From the NCBI RefSeq assembly GCF_004764705.1, contig NZ_SHLX01000036.1:20791-84790 (forward strand): a DNA stretch of 64,000 nt. Direction: 5' to 3'. Positions 59,091 to 64,000 of the stretch are shown one piece after another; position 1 is the first letter of the stretch, and every line of letters starts with the position of its first letter. The notes under the pieces are model-generated. The model did no database searches. It was given only the letters and a program-made list of their open reading frames with translations, and was not told the DNA's origin. The translations under genes were made by a program, and so were the position numbers. The DNA is from Paenibacillus cymbidii. GTDB taxonomy: Bacteria > Bacillota > Bacilli > Paenibacillales > NBRC-103111.

Positions 59091-60616
59091 ACGTAAAGAA
59101 GCTGCAGCTTCCGCTGCAAACGGTCAGCCTGGTGCTGGGGTTTATGGTGTGGGTCATTCTTTCGTCGCTAATGCCTTACATTAAAGAAGACATCGCGCTG
59201 TCGCCGTCGCAGCTGGCCTGGGTCACGGCCATACCCATCCTGTTCGGATCGGTGATGCGGATTCCATTCGGGTATATGACCAATCGGTACGGCGCCCGGA
59301 AACTGTTTATGGCCAGCTTCGTGCTGCTTCTGGCGCCGGTTTTTTGGATCAGCCAGGCGAACTCGTTTGCGGATCTGATCGCAGGCGGCTTGTTCCTCGG
59401 GATCGGCGGCGCCGTCTTTTCGGTTGGCGTTACCTCGCTGCCCCAATACTATCCGAAGGAGCGGCACGGTTTCGTCAACGGCATATACGGCATCGGCAAT
59501 TTGGGAACGGCCCTGTCCGCTTTCGGCGCTCCGGTCGTTGCCGTTTATCTCGGCTGGTCCCGGACGGTGCTCCTCTACAGCGGCGTTCTGCTCGTATTGG
59601 CCGGGCTGAACTTTCTGCTCGGAGACCGGCAAGAGGCTTCCGTCAAAACGCCGCTGCTCGAGCAAATCAAAGCCGTATCGCGCAACGAAAAACTGTGGTT
59701 TCTTTGCCTGTTTTATTTCCTGACCTTCGGTTCGTTTGTTGCGTTTACGGTGTATTTGCCGAACTTTCTGGTCAGCCACTTTCAGCTGGACAAAGTCGAT
59801 GCGGGCATGCGTACGGCGGGGTTCATCGTCCTCGCTACGGCGATGCGGCCGGTGGGCGGGTGGCTCGGAGACCGGTTTAATCCGTTCAAAATTTTGATGT
59901 TCGTGTTTGTCGGGTTGACGGCAGCGGCCATTTTGCTATCGTTTGCGCCGTCCATGCGCCTGTATACGATCGGTTGTTTGACAGTGGCGTTCTGTGCCGG
60001 CACCGGCAACGGCACGATTTTTAAGCTGGTGCCGCTCTATTTCACCAAACAGGCGGGAATCGCCAACGGCATCATTTCGGCCATGGGGGGATTGGGCGGC
60101 TTCTTCCCTCCGCTCATTCTGACGATCCTGTTCAACATTACCGGGCACTACGCGATCGGATTCATGGCCTTGTCGCAAATTGCTTTGGCCAGTCTGATCC
60201 TTGTCGTCTGGATGTTTTTTCAGGAAAGGTTGACGCTTGCCGCCAATATCGTCGAAAATACGGTGGAAGGCATTATGATCACGGATGTGCGAGGCGTCAT
60301 CCAGTCCGTGAATGCGGCTTTCACCCGGTTGACCGGTTATGCGCCGGAGGAAGCGATCGGGCAAACGCCAAGTATGTTGAAATCGGGCAAGCAGGATAAA
60401 CTGTTTTATGATCAAATGTGGGAAAGTTTGCGCACCAAGGGGTTCTGGCAAGGAGCCATCTGGAACCGGAAAAAGAACGGCGATATTTATATGGAATGGC
60501 TTACGATCAGTTCGGTGAAGAACGATGCAGGCGAAGTCATCTATTATGCGGGCATGTTTAGCGACATTACCCGGCAGCAGCTGCTGCTGGAACGGGGAGC
60601 TGAGGCAAGTGCTTAG
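59087..60616 (+). CDS. NarK-type nitrate/nitrite MFS transporter fused to a PAS domain
   Basis: 509 aa. Residues 1-380: 12 TM spans of the nitrate/nitrite porter family, with the motif-A-like PFGYMTNRYGARKLF and Gly-rich nitrate signatures VNGIYGIGNLGTALSAFGAP (about 125-145) and GIANGIISAMGGLGGFFPPLI (about 323-343). Residues about 385-505: a complete PAS-PAC unit (AANIVENTVEGIMITDVRGV, TRLTGYAPEEAIGQTPSMLK, MFSDITRQQ). Typical NarK proteins stop near 400 aa. The PAS part has no output domain after it. It imports nitrate or exchanges nitrite for the reductase encoded upstream. Confidence 0.93.
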   Translation: MNVKKLQLPLQTVSLVLGFMVWVILSSLMPYIKEDIALSPSQLAWVTAIPILFGSVMRIPFGYMTNRYGARKLFMASFVLLLAPVFWISQANSFADLIAGGLFLGIGGAVFSVGVTSLPQYYPKERHGFVNGIYGIGNLGTALSAFGAPVVAVYLGWSRTVLLYSGVLLVLAGLNFLLGDRQEASVKTPLLEQIKAVSRNEKLWFLCLFYFLTFGSFVAFTVYLPNFLVSHFQLDKVDAGMRTAGFIVLATAMRPVGGWLGDRFNPFKILMFVFVGLTAAAILLSFAPSMRLYTIGCLTVAFCAGTGNGTIFKLVPLYFTKQAGIANGIISAMGGLGGFFPPLILTILFNITGHYAIGFMALSQIALASLILVVWMFFQERLTLAANIVENTVEGIMITDVRGVIQSVNAAFTRLTGYAPEEAIGQTPSMLKSGKQDKLFYDQMWESLRTKGFWQGAIWNRKKNGDIYMEWLTISSVKNDAGEVIYYAGMFSDITRQQLLLERGAEASA

Positions 60617-60920
60617 CGAATATAGGGTCGACCTGTGTTTTATTCGGCGGCAAACCGCGGAAGCGTCCCCGTTTCCGGAAATCGAGACGCAGATGCGCCG
60701 GCTGTTTTCATCGCGGAGCTCGTGCTTCATCGACCGGAAACGGGAAGAGGGGCTGGATATCGCCGTCGCCCAGGTGAACGGCTTGTCGACTTGGAGTACG
60801 GAGCAAGAAGTGATTTTGCACCTGGAAGCCTGCATGGAGCCGGAAAGTTTCGAATGCCTGAGCGGTTATCGCATCCTTGTCACTCCGAAGGAAGGTGCGG
60901 GCTGCTGTCAATTGAAGTAA
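60609..60920 (+). CDS. Small protein of unknown function in the nitrate operon
   Basis: 103 aa from GTG 60609, which overlaps the transporter stop by 8 bp and has GAGCTGAGG upstream. Not recognised. One Cys pair at the end (GAGCCQLK) and a mixed alpha/beta composition; no TM or signal peptide. Placement between NarK-PAS and MoeA suggests a part in cofactor handling or regulation, but this is only context. In-frame starts farther upstream lie inside the transporter gene. Confidence 0.6.
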   Translation: MLSEYRVDLCFIRRQTAEASPFPEIETQMRRLFSSRSSCFIDRKREEGLDIAVAQVNGLSTWSTEQEVILHLEACMEPESFECLSGYRILVTPKEGAGCCQLK

Positions 60921-60972
60921 GAGTTCAAAAAGCCGGCTTTTTGGACTGCCTTTTGAAGGGAAGGGGATTAAG

Positions 60973-62511
60973 ATGGACTGGGAGTTGCGGTTCGGCGCCT
61001 ATACCGGCACAGCGGTGGAGGTTGTCATCGAAGACGTGGCCGGGAGCGACCCGCTCGCCCCGCAGACAACACGCACCTTGCATCATGTTCGTTGGAATGA
61101 CGAAAAAACGCATGTGCAGTTTTTTTTCAACGAGGTTCAGTTTCTGGCGATTCCTGTCTTTGGAGAGGGCAGGACGCGTATGGAGCAAACGGATCGGGAG
61201 ATGGTGTTTGTGTCCGATGACGAGAATGCCAATCTCCGCTACAAGCTGCGGTTTCGCAAACCGAATAAATTCCAGCGCAACGCGTTGACGGCGGAGGAAG
61301 CCCGGCAAGCTTTACTGGATCGCGTTCGACCGATCGATGCCGTGGAGGTCGGACTTCTGGAGTCGATCGGCCGCAGGTTGGCGGATAACGTGAGCACGGA
61401 GGAGCCCATTCCCCATTTCAGACGATCCGGGATGGACGGCTATGCGGTTCGAAGCGAAGACATTGCGAATGCTTCCGCGTCCATGCCTGTTGTTTTGGAG
61501 GTGATCGAGCATATTCCTTGCGGGAAAGCGCCTCTGCACGCAATAACACCCGGCACAGCTTCGCGAATTATGACCGGCGGCATGGTGCCCGATGGTGCGG
61601 ATGCCGTCATCATGCTGGAAATGACCGAAGAAATCGCCAAGGGCGGCCGAACTCACGTCATCATTCGCAAGACGGATGCCCGCGGCACCAATATCACTTC
61701 GATAGGCGACGAGGCCGACCGCGGCGAGCTGGTACTTGTGAAGGGCCAGGTGATCGGGGCGGGGCAAACGGCCATTCTGGCCGCTTTGGGCTATTCGCAA
61801 GTGAACGTTTTCCGCAGGCCAAAAGTGGCGATTCTTTCCACCGGAACGGAATTGCTGCAAGTATCGGAGCCGTTGCAAACCGGAAAGATCAGGAACAGCA
61901 ATGCCTATATGCTGGCGGCCCAAATCATTTCGGCCGGGGGAGAACCGCAGCTTGTCGGATCGATTCCCGACGATTACGGGCAAGCGGAACGAATGCTCGA
62001 GGAAATTCTGGCGTCGGATGCGGATCTCATCGTCACAACGGGCGGCGTTTCCGTTGGCGATTATGACATCATGGCCGACTTTTTCACCAATTGGGGAGGC
62101 ACGACGCTGTTCAATAAAATCGCCATGCGGCCGGGAAGCCCGACCACGGCGGGCATATGGCAGCATAAATTTCTGTTCGGCCTTTCCGGGAACCCTTCCG
62201 CTTGTTTCGTCGGCTTTGAATTGTTCGTCCGTCCCGTCTTGACCGGTATGCAGGGCGGCGTCGCGGAACCGGTTCGGGAGCTTACTGCTTCACTTGCCCA
62301 CGATTATGGCAAGGTGAATGCTTATACACGGTTTGTCCGCGGTTTCTGGCAAAGCCGGGATGGCAAGATCGAAGTAGCGCCGGTCGGTCTGGATAAATCG
62401 AGCGCGATCATCGCCATTCAGGATGCCAATTGTCTGATTGTGATCCCGCCGACAAAAACGGGCATCGCGAGGGGGGAAATCGTAACGATTATCCCTCTGG
62501 GGGGAGCGTGA
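60973..62511 (+). CDS. moeA: Molybdopterin molybdenumtransferase MoeA with N-terminal extension
   Basis: 512 aa, AAGGGAAGGGG ribosome site. The MoeA core starts near residue 103: LTAEEARQALLDRV, HFRRSGMDGYAVRSEDI (catalytic Asp region), ASRIMTGGMVPDGADAVIMLE, VAILSTGTELL, TTGGVSVGDYDIM, AMRPGSPTTAGIW and LFGLSGNPSACFVGFELFVRP. Usual MoeA length is about 400-420, so the first 100 residues are an added domain (beta-rich, TALH-like HVRWNDEKTHVQFFFNEVQF). MoeA inserts molybdenum into molybdopterin for the reductase upstream. Confidence 0.95.
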   Translation: MDWELRFGAYTGTAVEVVIEDVAGSDPLAPQTTRTLHHVRWNDEKTHVQFFFNEVQFLAIPVFGEGRTRMEQTDREMVFVSDDENANLRYKLRFRKPNKFQRNALTAEEARQALLDRVRPIDAVEVGLLESIGRRLADNVSTEEPIPHFRRSGMDGYAVRSEDIANASASMPVVLEVIEHIPCGKAPLHAITPGTASRIMTGGMVPDGADAVIMLEMTEEIAKGGRTHVIIRKTDARGTNITSIGDEADRGELVLVKGQVIGAGQTAILAALGYSQVNVFRRPKVAILSTGTELLQVSEPLQTGKIRNSNAYMLAAQIISAGGEPQLVGSIPDDYGQAERMLEEILASDADLIVTTGGVSVGDYDIMADFFTNWGGTTLFNKIAMRPGSPTTAGIWQHKFLFGLSGNPSACFVGFELFVRPVLTGMQGGVAEPVRELTASLAHDYGKVNAYTRFVRGFWQSRDGKIEVAPVGLDKSSAIIAIQDANCLIVIPPTKTGIARGEIVTIIPLGGA

Positions 62512-62516
62512 GCGGA

Positions 62517-63002
62517 ATGAGTGCGCCCGTTATTCAAATCGTCGGGTATAAAAATGCGGGAAAAACAACCTTGCTGGAGCAACTGATCCGCAACTTGTCG
62601 GAGGCGGGGTATAAGGTCGGCACCGTGAAGCATGACGCCCACCAGTTCGAGGTGGATCATGAAGGAACGGATACTTGGCGCCATCGCCGTGCGGGAGCGG
62701 CGATCACGGCGATTGCCTCCGCTGCGCGAACGGCGATCATGGCTGAAACCGGTTCATCGCTGGATGAAATCCTGCAGCATATGCAAGGCGTGGATATCGT
62801 GCTGGTGGAAGGGTTCAAACAGGAACGGTATCCCAAAATCGTGATGGTCAGAGCGGAAGAAGACGCCGAACTGGTCCGGCAATTGGAGCATGTGGCCGCC
62901 GTCGTCTCCTGGAATCCGGAGTTTACCTGCGATGCCGCCGTGTTTCCCATCGGCGATACGCAGCGATTGTTCGAATGGATGTTGCGGGAATTTTTGGAGT
63001 GA
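62517..63002 (+). CDS. mobB: Molybdopterin-guanine dinucleotide biosynthesis protein MobB
   Basis: 161 aa from ATG 62517 (GGGGAG 10 bp upstream; GTG 62508 is an alternative). P-loop VGYKNAGKTTLLEQLI (Gly-x4-GKT), GTVKHDAHQFEVDHEGTDTWRHRRAGA (MobB signature) and DIVLVEGFKQERYPKIVMVR. A GTP-binding protein supporting MGD cofactor formation. Directly follows moeA. Confidence 0.95.
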   Translation: MSAPVIQIVGYKNAGKTTLLEQLIRNLSEAGYKVGTVKHDAHQFEVDHEGTDTWRHRRAGAAITAIASAARTAIMAETGSSLDEILQHMQGVDIVLVEGFKQERYPKIVMVRAEEDAELVRQLEHVAAVVSWNPEFTCDAAVFPIGDTQRLFEWMLREFLE

Positions 63003-63030
63003 GCGAAATCACAGTTCCCGAAGCGGAGTC

Positions 63031-63039
63031 TGGTACAAT
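63031..63039 (+). promoter_or_regulatory. Extended -10 element before the CGCGG gene
   Basis: TGGTACAAT: TGn extension plus TACAAT, 36 bp before ATG 63075. It would give the CGCGG gene its own transcript beside read-through from mobB. No clear -35. Confidence 0.5.
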
Positions 63040-63074
63040 GGAGGTGTAAAGAAGTGTAACGGGAGGGACCGCAC

Positions 63075-63362
63075 ATGTATAAAACATTGACGGTGAAGGA
63101 AAGGGACTGGTCGTTGAATCTCGAGGATGCTTATTACGTGGAGCATCCGGAAGAGATTTTGCCCGAGTGCCTGAGCGGAGCGGCGAAAACCGCCCCGGGC
63201 TGTTATGTGAATATCGTGACGCCCGGCGAGTGCGGCGATCCGCATCAGTGGCTGATCCCCCAATTGATCGCGAAGCTTGGGGAAGCGGGCATTTCGTTCA
63301 AGGAAATCCGCTATATCGATCAGTGCGGCTGCGGAGGGCACGTCATCCGGGTATTTCGGTAG
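63075..63362 (+). CDS. CGCGG-motif peptide resembling a radical-SAM-modified RiPP precursor
   Basis: 95 aa, GGGAGGGACC ribosome site. N-terminal DWSLNLEDAYYVEHPE, central GCYVNIVTPGECGDPHQWLI, and C-terminal YIDQCGCGGHVIRVFR ending the protein. The C-terminal Cys-Gly-Cys-Gly-Gly-His motif, the DWSLNLE start and the size match what I recall of the CGCGG family, described as putative targets of radical SAM/SPASM enzymes and known from haloarchaea and Bacilli. That link is from memory, not a search. No radical SAM gene is seen in this window; it may lie past 64000 or elsewhere. It closes the nitrate/molybdenum gene run. Confidence 0.7.
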   Translation: MYKTLTVKERDWSLNLEDAYYVEHPEEILPECLSGAAKTAPGCYVNIVTPGECGDPHQWLIPQLIAKLGEAGISFKEIRYIDQCGCGGHVIRVFR

Positions 63363-63390
63363 TTTTCCATGGCGCATCCCGCGGCGGCAA

Positions 63391-63435
63391 AAAACAACCT
63401 TCATCCTGCTTGTTCGGCGGGATGAAGGTTGTTTT
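63391..63435. terminator. Strong bidirectional terminator
   Basis: 19-bp stem with one wobble (63391-63409 with 63417-63435), 7-nt loop. The A-run at one base of the stem and the T-run at the other make it work in both directions, between the CGCGG gene and the convergent coiled-coil gene. Confidence 0.92.
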
Positions 63436-63469
63436 CCTTGTGCGGCGCAGCAGAGGCGTCCGATGCCGG

Positions 63470-64000
63470 TTACGCTTTGCGGATGCGGTACATGTCGCTT
63501 TCGAGTCTGGTCGTTCTTGCGGCGAAGTCGTCAAACCTGTCCAGAATCGTTGCAAAGCCAAACTGCATCTCATTGCGCAGCTGGGTATGCATGTCGCGCA
63601 TATCTGTGCGCAGTTCGTTCTTCATGTCCTGCATCTCCGAGCGCAGTTCGTTCTTCGTTTCGTGCATTTCAGTGCGTAGTTCAATCTTCATGTCCTGCAT
63701 TTCTGAGCGCAGTTCGTTCTTCATGTCCTGCATCTCTGCGCGTAGTTGAGTCTGCATGCCTTGCATCTCCTCGCGCAACTCGTTGCGCAGTTGCGCGTTC
63801 CCGGTCTGCATCTCCTCGCGCAACTCGTTGCGCAGTTGCGCGTTCCCGGTCTGCATCTCCTCGCGCAACTCGCTGCGCAGTTGCGCGTTCCCGGTCTGCA
63901 TCTCCTCGCGCAACTCGTTGCGCAGTTGCGCGTTCCCGGTCTGCATCTCCTCGCGCAACTCGCTGCGCAGTTGCGCGTTCCCGGTCTGCATCTCCTCGCG
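63470..64000 (-). CDS. Coiled-coil protein built from 15- and 11-residue repeats, 5' end outside the window
   Basis: At least 176 codons, open through the window edge. From the N-terminal side visible here: five copies of a 15-residue unit MQTGNAQLR[S/N]ELREE (45 bp each), with the S/N position running S-N-S-N-N. Then a run of 11-residue units of the form MQDMKNELRSE (63.6-63.75 kb). Then a unique tail FGFATILDRFDDFAARTTRLESDMYRIRKA. Periods of 15 and 11 residues correspond to 15/4 and 11/3 helical-phase coiled coils, not heptads. No signal or TM in the visible part. Family unknown; resembles repeat proteins of Paenibacillus with LRxEMxxM motifs. Confidence 0.75.
   Translation of the reverse strand, partial: REEMQTGNAQLRSELREEMQTGNAQLRNELREEMQTGNAQLRSELREEMQTGNAQLRNELREEMQTGNAQLRNELREEMQGMQTQLRAEMQDMKNELRSEMQDMKIELRTEMHETKNELRSEMQDMKNELRTDMRDMHTQLRNEMQFGFATILDRFDDFAARTTRLESDMYRIRKA

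Noticed and set aside
63770..64000. CRISPR-like 45-bp tandem repeat
   Set aside because: Units are contiguous, have no spacers, and are in frame within an open coding region.
1..64000. tRNA, rRNA, integrase, IS element or prophage
   Set aside because: Read through for tRNA-like cloverleafs, transposase or integrase motifs and found none that could be supported; the graveyard at 16.8-19.2 kb has no visible IS ends.

Overview
The window is about 64 kb of chromosome from a spore-forming, moderately GC-rich Firmicute, most likely Paenibacillaceae (Paenibacillus/Cohnella type). The evidence is the many YtcQ/YtcP-type sugar ABC transporter parts with YesM/YesN-type two-component systems, the large number of AraC-type regulators, a gerABC germination operon, a YjcZ-like sporulation peptide and purine-rich ribosome binding sites. 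This placement is inferred from gene content; no database was searched.

Layout. (1) 1-6.4 kb: end of a sugar permease gene, a solute-binding lipoprotein, an AraC-type response regulator and an unusual four-TM sensor kinase, closed by a strong terminator. (2) 6.5-13.9 kb: a co-directional glycan-degradation run (GH-like TIM barrel, HpcH/HpaI aldolase, BNR sialidase-like protein, metallophosphoesterase, secreted pectate-lyase-like protein). (3) 14.0-19.4 kb: two Gfo/Idh/MocA oxidoreductases, a DJ-1/PfpI protein and a polysaccharide deacetylase, next to a gene graveyard (PL6-like lyase, AraC, histidine kinase, solute-binding protein and M20 peptidase remnants). (4) 19.4-25.2 kb: metal homeostasis (CzcD-type CDF exporter with an ArsR/SmtB-type operator, CopA with a CsoR-like promoter and a deleted copZ, a secreted His-rich lipoprotein) and a pRiA4b-ORF3-like protein, followed by a tandem palindrome array. 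(5) 25.5-33.4 kb: AraC regulator, GH116 enzyme, six-hairpin glycosidase-like protein, GntR regulator, SDR and Ldh_2 dehydrogenases, with a shared operator-like motif at three promoters. (6) 33.6-46.1 kb: MHYT-GGDEF-EAL protein; AraC / Gfo-Idh / di-iron ferritin-like pair; a regulator with two MerR domains; AraC / sulfatase; YjcZ-like peptide; AraC / Gfo-Idh. (7) 46.2-50.4 kb: gerA-gerB-gerC plus a small membrane protein on the minus strand. (8) 50.7-54.4 kb: glycerophosphodiesterase and a ManNAc locus (NanE, RpiR regulator, ROK kinase). (9) 54.5-63.4 kb: a nitrate-reduction operon behind a well-positioned Fnr-type site (cytochrome-b-like protein, molybdopterin nitrate reductase, four-cluster ferredoxin, Tat-exported Rieske protein, small membrane protein, NarK-PAS fusion, MoeA, MobB), followed by a CGCGG-motif peptide resembling radical-SAM-modified RiPP precursors. 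(10) 63.5-64.0 kb: a repeat-built coiled-coil protein running off the end.

The strongest leads are the non-NarGHI nitrate reductase set (cytochrome b plus Rieske plus NarK-PAS) with its adjacent CGCGG peptide, the uncharacterised AraC / Gfo-Idh / di-iron protein module, the four-TM sensor kinase, and two families of tandem intergenic palindromes spaced at about 50-60 bp.
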